From CAUTUX01 sp963532875 (lineage in GTDB: Bacteria; Bacillota; Clostridia; Christensenellales; CAG-917), in NCBI GenBank assembly GCA_963532875.1, contig CAUSLO010000003.1, forward strand, positions 1 to 59,344: a stretch of 59,344 nt of DNA, read 5' to 3'. The notes under the pieces are model-generated. The model saw nothing but the letters and a program-made list of their open reading frames with translations, had not been told where the DNA came from and searched no databases. The position numbers were made by a program, and so were the translations under genes. This document shows positions 1-7,408 of this stretch, piece by piece (the first letter of the stretch is position 1; each line of letters opens with the position of its first letter).

Positions 1-9
1 ATTATGAGT

Positions 10-1380
10 TTATTGAGGTGCGAGAGGCGGGATGAAACCATTATTGGCGAAGCCAAAACTTACCAGATATAAACCTAACAGTGCGGCAAGTAGAGTAGGA
101 ATTGTTACTATAACACCAACCTTAATGAAGTCAAAAAACGATAGTTTAAAGTGTTTGTGCCTAATTGTGCTTCTCCACATAACGGCGTTCATGGCAGATA
201 CTGGAGTTAGCAAAGATCCTATATTTGACCCGATTACAGTTGCGAAAACGGTGAAGAATAAAATCTCCTTATTGTGAATTTGTGCAACTTGCATGATGTT
301 TGTGAAGAATAGCGACATGGCGATATTGTTTAACAAGTTGGAAAAAATTACAGATAAAAACCCAGAAGAGAAAATTGTGTGTTTATTGTCTACAATCCCA
401 CTTAGAGAGTGCGTTATTTGTGCCTTTTCAAGAGCAAGAATAATTACAAACATTGAAAGTAAAAACGGAATTAAGTGCCAAGGCATACGACGCAAAGTTT
501 TTCTAATTTTTTTCATGTTCTGATGTTCAGCGAGAAAACAAATTGTTCCCGCAACAAGAACAAAGAGGAACGACGCAAAAGTTACAGCCCACATAGGAAT
601 ATGTGCGTATTGTGAAATTATAAGGAGGAATGTACATACAGAAATTCCTATAATTCCAATAACCAAAGCAGGCAGATTTTGAACTTTAACCACCATTGGG
701 GTAAATGTCATAGGCTTTGTTAATTTTTTTCTGAACAACAAATACAAAATTGATAATGAAGTAGCGGCTGCGAAAATTGTAGGCAATGTCATAACTGCTA
801 GGTATGGGACGAATTCAACCCCAAAACTTCTAGCAATGTAGTTGTTTGTAATATTCCCAACCAAAGAGAACATACTCCAAGTATTTGCGGATACAAATTC
901 CAAAAACAGAAATGGTCTTGGATCAATATCTGCATTCCTTGCAAAATAGCAAATAAACGGAGTTAGAGTCAGAATTACTGTTGCATTGCTAGTTAATACT
1001 GTCAAGAAGGCTACTAAAAAATATAAAATAAAGAACATTTGTTTCTGCGTCATACCATGTCTTTTAAGTGCCTTAGAAGCGAGTAGCCTAAAGAATCCAG
1101 TTTGATCTAGGAATATTGACAAACCTGACATTGATATGAAAATAATTAATATTTTTAGCGGGCTAATGTTCTTTGCTGACATATCAATTAGACGACTAGC
1201 AAAAGCATTGAAATCAGTTGCTTTACTTGCAAGAAGAGCAACTGCACAAAAGAAAGGTATAATCCAATACAAGTGTATTTTGAATTTTTTTATTCTTACA
1301 TTTAAATTTGCGACCATGCATATTACGGTGCTTATGCACGACAAAACCAGCATGGCTATAGCAAGTTGTTTCATATTCAT
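10..1380 (-). CDS. ArsB/NhaD-type (ion transporter superfamily) permease
   Basis: A 456-residue polytopic inner-membrane protein with about 11 hydrophobic segments. Two hairpin-like stretches are typical of the ArsB/NhaD/SLC13 ion-transporter superfamily: SNATVILTLTPF in the first half and, in the second, SNLLNNIAMSLFF followed by GSNIGSLLTPVSAMN. In this family these form the two re-entrant loops that bind the anion or the Na+/H+. Substrate (arsenite, dicarboxylate, Na+/H+) cannot be told from sequence. An in-frame upstream start at 1404 exists, but I prefer the ATG at 1380, because a good promoter (-10 at 1386-1391) would place the transcript start on it. No Shine-Dalgarno is visible. It is monocistronic and diverges from tRNA-Ser. 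Family confident, substrate unknown. Confidence 0.8.
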   Translation of the reverse strand: MNMKQLAIAMLVLSCISTVICMVANLNVRIKKFKIHLYWIIPFFCAVALLASKATDFNAFASRLIDMSAKNISPLKILIIFISMSGLSIFLDQTGFFRLLASKALKRHGMTQKQMFFILYFLVAFLTVLTSNATVILTLTPFICYFARNADIDPRPFLFLEFVSANTWSMFSLVGNITNNYIARSFGVEFVPYLAVMTLPTIFAAATSLSILYLLFRKKLTKPMTFTPMVVKVQNLPALVIGIIGISVCTFLLIISQYAHIPMWAVTFASFLFVLVAGTICFLAEHQNMKKIRKTLRRMPWHLIPFLLSMFVIILALEKAQITHSLSGIVDNKHTIFSSGFLSVIFSNLLNNIAMSLFFTNIMQVAQIHNKEILFFTVFATVIGSNIGSLLTPVSAMNAVMWRSTIRHKHFKLSFFDFIKVGVIVTIPTLLAALLGLYLVSFGFANNGFIPPLAPQ

Positions 1381-1385
1381 TAAGT

Positions 1386-1414
1386 ATTCTAAACTAAATA
1401 TCAAAAATTATCAA
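1386..1414 (-). promoter_or_regulatory. Promoter of the permease gene
   Basis: On the minus strand, -35 TTGATA (1409-1414), a 17-bp spacer and -10 TAGAAT (1386-1391). Only five bases separate the -10 from the ATG at 1380, so the mRNA is probably leaderless. Confidence 0.6.
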
Positions 1415-1419
1415 GATTT

Positions 1420-1436
1420 TAAATTAATCGGGTTAG
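1420..1436 (-). repeat. Third, diverged copy of the TAATCCGATTA repeat
   Basis: Read on the minus strand, CTAACCCGATTAATTTA. It differs by one base from 17 bases of the copy at 35022-35044 and lies immediately upstream of the permease -35 box. It may be a regulator site; the longer copies flank the 20.8-35.0 kb operon. Confidence 0.45.
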
Positions 1437-1514
1437 AATATCTATTTGTTAGGTGATAAATCCTTAAAATCACAATAAACAGAGGAAATTGGTACAAAAT
1501 AGTTCTAAAGTTAT

Positions 1515-1543
1515 TTGTAAATACAGCCGTGCTGTGTTAGAAT
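1515..1543 (+). promoter_or_regulatory. Promoter of tRNA-Ser
   Basis: -35 TTGTAA (1515-1520), 17-bp spacer, and extended -10 TGtTAGAAT with the hexamer at 1538-1543. It lies 14 bp upstream of the mature tRNA 5' end. Confidence 0.6.
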
Positions 1544-1557
1544 ACGTTAATCTTTGA

Positions 1558-1648
1558 GGAGATTTACCCAAGTGGTTGAAGGGGCTCCCCTGCTAAGGGA
1601 GTAGTACGGTAACACGTAGCTAGAGTTCAAATCTCTAAATCTCCGCCA
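1558..1648 (+). tRNA. tRNA-Ser (anticodon GCT)
   Basis: A 91-nt class II tRNA. Acceptor GGAGATT pairs with AATCTCC, followed by discriminator G and an encoded CCA. The anticodon stem CTCCC/GGGAG holds loop CTGCTAA with anticodon GCT, reading AGC/AGU serine codons. It has a long variable arm as expected for tRNA-Ser, and a T arm with TTCAAAT loop. It has its own promoter and terminator. Confidence 0.96.
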
Positions 1649-1656
1649 ACATAATT

Positions 1657-1680
1657 GCCGACTCAATGTCGGCTTTTATT
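1657..1680 (+). terminator. Rho-independent terminator of tRNA-Ser
   Basis: Perfect 6-bp stem GCCGAC/GTCGGC with loop TCAAT, followed by TTTTATT. It starts 9 bp after the tRNA CCA end. Confidence 0.85.
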
Positions 1681-1816
1681 TGATTTGTAAGTGCAAAATG
1701 TATGTGTTCCCCCTTTAAATATATATAAATATTAATAAAAATATATAAGTTTGACATTTAATAGGATAAAACTAGTTCAACCGGCAAAATTTTTCTAAAT
1801 TTGGTATTTTTTTTTA

Positions 1817-1825
1817 TGGTATACT
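1817..1825 (+). promoter_or_regulatory. Extended -10 promoter of the MacB-like ABC gene
   Basis: TGgTATACT (hexamer 1820-1825), with no convincing -35. The predicted start near 1832 gives a short leader carrying the GGAGGG Shine-Dalgarno site before the ATG at 1851. Confidence 0.55.
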
Positions 1826-1850
1826 TAAAAGTGTTTTATATGGAGGGAAC

Positions 1851-4800
1851 ATGTTAGCATTAAAAAATTTACAGAAGTCATATACACTAGGAAAGAATGA
1901 AGCAGTAAAAGTATTAAATGACATAAATATAGAATTTAGAGATAAAGAATTTGTATCTATTTTAGGACCAAGCGGATGTGGAAAGACAACACTGTTAAAC
2001 ATCATAGGCGGTTTAGATAAGGCAACAGGCGGAGACATAATTGTTGAAAACAAAAAAATTAAGGACTTTGATGCTGTTGAATTGGATACATATAGAAGTA
2101 AGCGAATAGGGTTTATCTTTCAATCATACAATCTAATCACGAATCTCAATATACTTCAAAACGTAGAACTTGCATTGACAATAGGCGGAGTATCACAAAG
2201 TGAAAGAAAGAAAAGGGCTATTGAGGCTTTAGAAAAAGTAGGGCTAAAGAAACATATTAGAAAGAACCCATTGCAGTTATCGGGTGGGCAAATGCAGAGA
2301 GTTGCAATAGCTCGTGCTCTTGTTAATGAACCAACAATTATTTTGGCGGATGAACCAACAGGAGCATTAGACTCTGAGTCTGGACTTCAAGTAATGGAAA
2401 TATTAAAAGAAATTTCAAAAGCAAGATTGGTACTTATGGTTACTCACAATCCAGATCTTGCAAAAGAGTATAGCGACAGAATTATTGAACTAAAGGACGG
2501 TTCTGTTGTTAAAGATAGTAGTCCATACGATTCAAGCGAATCGGGAGCATCAAAACCAGACATCTCAAATAACAAACTAATCCTCTTGAGGGGCGAATTA
2601 AAGCATTCTTTATACAAGGCAAGAAAGAGAGTTATGAAGAGTGCTAGATTGAACGAGTATCTGTTCTCTGAAATTTGCAGATTAAGAGACGGAGAACTTC
2701 CAGAAAAATATAAGGGTAATGCAAAAGCGATTGAAAAATTGAAGACGTTATCAGAGAAAAAAAGCAAAGAAATTGACAAGGTATTTGAAATAGAACAACT
2801 AATACAAGATTCAGCAAATTTCAACATTCACAAAATAAACGAAATCAAATTCCAATATGTAGTAAGAGATAGTTTGAAAGAAAAACTTGGATTTAATAAA
2901 GGCGAAGCAAACGAGAAGGAAATATCCCAAAAAGTCCTATCTTTCCTAAAGAGGATTAAAATCAAGATATGTCGTGAGAACTTCATTGAAGAACAAGCAG
3001 CAGATAATTTATTAAAACTAAGAGAATTAGACAGAACTGGTAGCACAAAGATTGAACCACAAAACAGAGTAGCATTGAATAAATATCGTAAAATGCTAGA
3101 TGAGTTAAGCGAATTAAAATTATATACCGATCGTATTGATACAATGACTCTAATTGAGTTACAAAGACTGGTAGGGAAATACAAAACAAGAAAATTCCAA
3201 AAGAAGACAAGATTAGGTAAGTGGCTAGAATCGCAGATTTCTTCAGATTATTCTTCAATGACAAGGATGACTGCTTTCAAGTTATCTATGAATAGTTTAA
3301 GAACAAAAAAACACAGAACAATCTCAACAGCAATAGCAGGAAGTATAGGTATCATAGGTGTAATCCTCGTACTAGGAATTTCTGCAGGTATGAAAACATA
3401 CATAAAACGAACAGAAGAAGCATCATTGGCGAAATATCCACTTGAGATACAAAGAGAGAGTTTTGATTTTAACCGAATGGTTGAAATGTTCCAGCAAGCA
3501 AACGAAGATAAGAATTTACCAAAATGGCCTAAGAAAAAAGACATATTGGTTAATAAGCAAGTTAGCAAAATGATATCTGAAATTTTAGGCAACATAGATT
3601 TATTAAATTCAAAAGGCAACGACTTGGCATTTGCAACACAGCATTTGGCACAGCATTTTGCCAGGAATAAAGATGACGGATATCTAAAGAAAGAGTATGG
3701 CGTTGATTTTTCCGTTTTTGCAAAGAGAGGGGAAGGCGACGAAGAAAGGTATGAGAAGGTTCATCCATATACAGACGTAATGAAAAAATACTTAGGTATG
3801 TTGCCAAAAGATTATCAAAGCAGAATAGAGGCAAACACATCAACCATGTTCCAAGGATGGACAGAGAGCCCAGGTGTTGAATTGTTAAAAACACAGTACG
3901 AATTGGTTGACGGAAAATGGCCTACAGACATAGGAGATACAACATTAGTAACTGACGAAAAGAATCAAATTCCAGACTACGTACTAGCACAGTTAGGATT
4001 AATAGATGGAACAGATTTGATTCAAAAAGATGTAAGTAAATTGATGAGTAAGTTAAATCGCTCAGAAATTATGGGTAAAGAGTATGAAATAGTACCAAGG
4101 TATAAGTACTTTGAAGAAAAAGCAGGACAATTTGAAGAGAGAGATGAGGGATACTTTCATCCAGAGGAGAAAGCAGATTATGCCAGAACGAAAGAAAATG
4201 TATTGAAAAATAGTGAGAAAGTTAAGATGAAAATCACAGGAGTAATTCGTCCAAAAAAGAATACTGAGGCTACTTTATTATCATCAAACATTTTATATTC
4301 AAACAAGTTAATACCATACTTAATTAAAAGAGGTTTAGATCAAGAAGTTGTAAAAAGACAAATGAATGCACTTACAAGTTATTCTGATAATGAGTTTCAA
4401 CTAAAAGCAAAGTTCACAAATAATACACTCAGCAAGATAGGGTTCACTCCTGAGGAAATAGAAAAAGGAAATATCGGATACAATACCAATGTTAAAAATG
4501 TAGGCAACGACAAAATGTATGAGCGCGTGCTAAGACAGTTAGGAGTTGCAGATCTGAACAATCCAAAGAATTTAAAAGCATATTTCACATCATATGCAGC
4601 AAAGGAAAGGTTTAAAGCAGAATTGAAGAAGATGGCAAATATGCCATTAAAAGAACATATAAGAAATTCAGAGACAAAATTTATAGACGGTTTTGGTGGA
4701 GAAGTAAAAGATAAAGCCAAAATAGTTTACATAGATTTCCTAGAACTCATTATGAAGTACATAAGGAGAATGGCTAATATTATCACATATGTTTTGGTTG

Positions 4801-5192
4801 GCTTCTCATCAATTTCATTGATTGTCTCTACGATAATGATTTCAATTATTGTATATACATCTGTCTTAGAGCGTAAAAAAGAAATAGGAATCTTGCGAAG
4901 TTTGGGAGCAAGAAAAAAAGATATATCACGACTGTTCAGTTCTGAATCATTCATGCTTGGATCAATATCAGGACTCATGGGTATTGCTGGTTCTCTAACT
5001 GTTTGGGGAATTCTGGAGGCAGTTATCCGCTTCAAATTCAAACTTATACAGCAGGGAGGACTCATTTCTATTAAATGGTATCACTGCGTAATTATGTTGG
5101 CGGTAAGTATTGTCTTAAGTATATTGGCAGGGTTGCTACCATCAGCCTTAGCAGCGAAACAAGATCCAGCAATAACTTTACGAACGCAATGA
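1851..5192 (+). CDS. MacB-like ABC transporter, fused ATPase and FtsX-type permease
   Basis: An 1113-residue membrane ATPase. Residues 1-225 are a complete ABC ATPase: Walker A GPSGCGKTT (39-47), Q-loop Q91, signature LSGGQ (143-147), Walker B ILADEPTG (164-171), switch H199. TM1 (about 492-513) is followed by some 450 extracytoplasmic residues and an FtsX-type module from about 975 with three further TM segments and the family ERKKEIGILRSLGA motif. This is MacB order (NBD, TM1, large ectodomain, TM2-4). Such proteins usually act by mechanotransmission, moving or releasing envelope substrates rather than pumping solutes through a pore. Odd: about 250 charged, helix-rich residues lie between NBD and TM1. 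GGAGGG precedes the ATG. No partner gene is adjacent; it converges on dinB with 7 bp between stops. Substrate unknown. Confidence 0.88.
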   Translation: MLALKNLQKSYTLGKNEAVKVLNDINIEFRDKEFVSILGPSGCGKTTLLNIIGGLDKATGGDIIVENKKIKDFDAVELDTYRSKRIGFIFQSYNLITNLNILQNVELALTIGGVSQSERKKRAIEALEKVGLKKHIRKNPLQLSGGQMQRVAIARALVNEPTIILADEPTGALDSESGLQVMEILKEISKARLVLMVTHNPDLAKEYSDRIIELKDGSVVKDSSPYDSSESGASKPDISNNKLILLRGELKHSLYKARKRVMKSARLNEYLFSEICRLRDGELPEKYKGNAKAIEKLKTLSEKKSKEIDKVFEIEQLIQDSANFNIHKINEIKFQYVVRDSLKEKLGFNKGEANEKEISQKVLSFLKRIKIKICRENFIEEQAADNLLKLRELDRTGSTKIEPQNRVALNKYRKMLDELSELKLYTDRIDTMTLIELQRLVGKYKTRKFQKKTRLGKWLESQISSDYSSMTRMTAFKLSMNSLRTKKHRTISTAIAGSIGIIGVILVLGISAGMKTYIKRTEEASLAKYPLEIQRESFDFNRMVEMFQQANEDKNLPKWPKKKDILVNKQVSKMISEILGNIDLLNSKGNDLAFATQHLAQHFARNKDDGYLKKEYGVDFSVFAKRGEGDEERYEKVHPYTDVMKKYLGMLPKDYQSRIEANTSTMFQGWTESPGVELLKTQYELVDGKWPTDIGDTTLVTDEKNQIPDYVLAQLGLIDGTDLIQKDVSKLMSKLNRSEIMGKEYEIVPRYKYFEEKAGQFEERDEGYFHPEEKADYARTKENVLKNSEKVKMKITGVIRPKKNTEATLLSSNILYSNKLIPYLIKRGLDQEVVKRQMNALTSYSDNEFQLKAKFTNNTLSKIGFTPEEIEKGNIGYNTNVKNVGNDKMYERVLRQLGVADLNNPKNLKAYFTSYAAKERFKAELKKMANMPLKEHIRNSETKFIDGFGGEVKDKAKIVYIDFLELIMKYIRRMANIITYVLVGFSSISLIVSTIMISIIVYTSVLERKKEIGILRSLGARKKDISRLFSSESFMLGSISGLMGIAGSLTVWGILEAVIRFKFKLIQQGGLISIKWYHCVIMLAVSIVLSILAGLLPSALAAKQDPAITLRTQ

Positions 5193-5199
5193 TGATTAA

Positions 5200-6417
5200 T
5201 TAATGTCCAAAAGGTTTGAAGTCGCTTCCTTGATTATGTAATAATTCGGAGGCGATTTTACTTTTTACGATGCCTCTCGTAATAGAGGAGAAACCATATT
5301 TCTTTCGTACCTTATCCAAGCCTTCTTCAAATATTTCTTGCTTGTTTTCAAATAGGGTTAATTGGTTGTACTGATTAGATTCAAGTTCCCCGACAGCAAT
5401 AGATATGCTTCTAATAGGCATAGTAAAGTTGTAAAACGAGGATATAAGAGCGATGGCATTTTCTGCAATATCACTTGCCGAATATATTGGCAATGCATTT
5501 GCATTTTGTTTTTGAATGAACGAAAGATCTTGTTTCCTTAGAGATACAGAAATAAGTCTTCCATGTACATTCTGTTCTCTTAGACGAACCGCCAGGTATT
5601 CGCTAAGTCCATAAATGATAGGGTAGCAACTTTTAAGAGTAGGCATATCCTCGGGAGTTGTTATTCCATTTGAAATACTTTTAGGGATTTGTTTATCCTC
5701 AAAATGTCTTACTACACTCGAAGATTCTCCTCTTGCCATATCAGTTAATTCTTTGCCAATAACCCCAAAGTTTGCCTTCATGAGTAGATCATTTGCATGG
5801 TATAAATCGCTTATTGTACGAATATTCAAGTGCTTAAGTTTCTCATAAGTCTTGTTCCCAATGCCAATTAAAGTATTAACAGGAAAGTCTTTTATCTTCT
5901 CAAAGTACTCACTTTTAAATAGAGTGGTAATAGCATCGGGCTTTTTCATATCACTTCCCAGTTTTGCAAGGGCTTTTGTGAAGGAAATCCCGACGGATAT
6001 TGTTAAGCCCGTTGTTGCCTTAACATCTTCTTTAATTTTATTTGCGACCGTAATTGGATTACCTAAAATTTTTTCAGAGTTAGTTAAATCTAAGAAGCAT
6101 TCATCAATTCCAAATGGTTCTACCAAATCTGTATATTTTGTGTAAATGTTGAAAACAATTTTTGAGTATTTTGCATAGTCATCATACTGAGGTTTTAGGA
6201 TAATTAGGTCTGGGCATTTTTGCTTTGACTGAAATATGGGTTCGCCAGTTGAAACGCCAAATCCTTTAGCTATTTGATTTTTAGCAAGAATAATTCCGTG
6301 CCGAGCATCAATATCGCCAGCAACAGCAACAGGGTTTTCAGCATATTCTGGATAACTTAAAAGATTAACAGATGCAAAGAAATTATTGAGATCACAGTGA
6401 AAAATTAATTTATCCAT
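5200..6417 (-). CDS. dinB: DNA polymerase IV (Y-family translesion polymerase)
   Basis: 405 residues. Catalytic metal ligands are D9 (in FHCDLNNFFAS) and D105/E106 (in FGIDECFLD). F14 aligns with the steric gate that excludes ribonucleotides. Family features follow in order: palm, the helix-hairpin-helix region near GIGNKTYEKL, and a little-finger domain. A QLTLF motif near residue 352 resembles a beta-clamp binding site, placed before the last about 50 residues rather than at the extreme C-terminus. Role: error-prone synthesis past lesions. The ATG lies exactly six bases after the extended -10 box TGaTACAAT and has no Shine-Dalgarno, so the transcript is likely leaderless. It is monocistronic and convergent with the upstream ABC gene. 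Confidence 0.95.
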   Translation of the reverse strand: MDKLIFHCDLNNFFASVNLLSYPEYAENPVAVAGDIDARHGIILAKNQIAKGFGVSTGEPIFQSKQKCPDLIILKPQYDDYAKYSKIVFNIYTKYTDLVEPFGIDECFLDLTNSEKILGNPITVANKIKEDVKATTGLTISVGISFTKALAKLGSDMKKPDAITTLFKSEYFEKIKDFPVNTLIGIGNKTYEKLKHLNIRTISDLYHANDLLMKANFGVIGKELTDMARGESSSVVRHFEDKQIPKSISNGITTPEDMPTLKSCYPIIYGLSEYLAVRLREQNVHGRLISVSLRKQDLSFIQKQNANALPIYSASDIAENAIALISSFYNFTMPIRSISIAVGELESNQYNQLTLFENKQEIFEEGLDKVRKKYGFSSITRGIVKSKIASELLHNQGSDFKPFGH

Positions 6418-6423
6418 GTCTCG

Positions 6424-6432
6424 ATTGTATCA
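6424..6432 (-). promoter_or_regulatory. Extended -10 promoter of dinB
   Basis: On the minus strand TGaTACAAT (hexamer at 6424-6429). The expected +1 coincides with the A of the dinB ATG at 6417. No good -35 at proper spacing. Confidence 0.55.
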
Positions 6433-6501
6433 CACGAATGCTGACAAACGGTTAGAACGGCAAAAATTACAAAACGCTCTATTAAGTAGGTAGTGAGATT
6501 A

Positions 6502-6510
6502 TGGTATAAT
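6502..6510 (+). promoter_or_regulatory. Extended -10 promoter of galU-clpC
   Basis: TGgTATAAT (consensus hexamer 6505-6510), 19 bp before the ATG. A GAGGT Shine-Dalgarno lies between. The -35 region is weak. Confidence 0.65.
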
Positions 6511-6529
6511 AAGTAAATGCGAGGTACAC

Positions 6530-7408
6530 ATGAAAGTTAGAAAGGCTGTAATACCATGTGCTGGTTTTGGCACAAGATTTCTCCCTATTACTAAGGTAGT
6601 TCCAAAAGAAATTTTACCAATAATTGACACCCCAACTTTAGAGTACATCATTGATGAAGTTGTAGAAGCAGGGATAACAGAAATTTTATTGGTTGTTTCA
6701 AAAGAGAAAGTAGAAATAATTAAAAAGTTAATTGATGGCAATAAGGAATTAAATCAATTTCTTTTATCCGTAAATAAAAAAGATGAATACAAACTAGCAA
6801 ACAAAGAGAGACCAGCGAAGATTTCATTTGCAATCCAAGAAAAAATGGATGGGAATGGTAGAGCAATTCTATGTGCTAAAGAGTTCGCAAAAGGTGAGCC
6901 AATAGCAGTTCTTTTTGGTGATGACTTAATGCGTAAAGTTGGAGATAAAAATGTAACACAACAGTTAATTGAGGTATACGAATCAACAGGTAAAAGTGTA
7001 GTTGGTTGCCAAAGGACAGGAGAGGAAATCGCTAGACGTTGTGGCGTTATGAAATTGAACAAGCAAGAAGGAGAAAGAACTTGGGGTATTTACGGTATTG
7101 AAGAAAAACCAAAAGGAGAGTTACCTTCTGATTTAGTATCATTAGGACGTTTTGTTTTAGATAATGAAATTTTTTCTGCAATTGAAAAGTTTAAGCCAAA
7201 TTCACCAACTGATGAAGTTTATATAGCAGACGTAATTAATGGATTAGCAGAACAAGGGAAAGTTGTTGCATATGACTTTGTAGGCAAACGGTATGATATT
7301 GGAAACAAGTTAGGTTTCTTAGAAGCAACGATAGACTTTGCTTTGGCAGATGATAGGTATCATGATGACCTTATTAAACATATCAAGGGACTAAATTTGA
7401 ATGGCTAA
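6530..7408 (+). CDS. galU: UTP--glucose-1-phosphate uridylyltransferase
   Basis: A 292-residue cytosolic nucleotidyltransferase making UDP-glucose from UTP and glucose-1-phosphate, a precursor for cell-surface glycans and glycolipids. The N-terminal signature AGFGTRFLPITKVVPKE (11-27) carries the GxGTR nucleotide loop and the PKE motif. FGDD near residue 130 is the metal-binding DD region, and VGKRYDIGNKLGF near the C-terminus is the sugar-binding end typical of bacterial GalU. Length is normal for the family. The ATG at 6530 is supported by GAGGT. Its last 8 bases overlap clpC, so the two are probably co-translated, an unusual pairing. Confidence 0.95.
   Translation: MKVRKAVIPCAGFGTRFLPITKVVPKEILPIIDTPTLEYIIDEVVEAGITEILLVVSKEKVEIIKKLIDGNKELNQFLLSVNKKDEYKLANKERPAKISFAIQEKMDGNGRAILCAKEFAKGEPIAVLFGDDLMRKVGDKNVTQQLIEVYESTGKSVVGCQRTGEEIARRCGVMKLNKQEGERTWGIYGIEEKPKGELPSDLVSLGRFVLDNEIFSAIEKFKPNSPTDEVYIADVINGLAEQGKVVAYDFVGKRYDIGNKLGFLEATIDFALADDRYHDDLIKHIKGLNLNG

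Noticed and set aside
1558..1648. tRNA-Ser as an integration site
   Set aside because: No duplicated 3' end of the tRNA is found in the window and no integrase is present; its neighbours look native.
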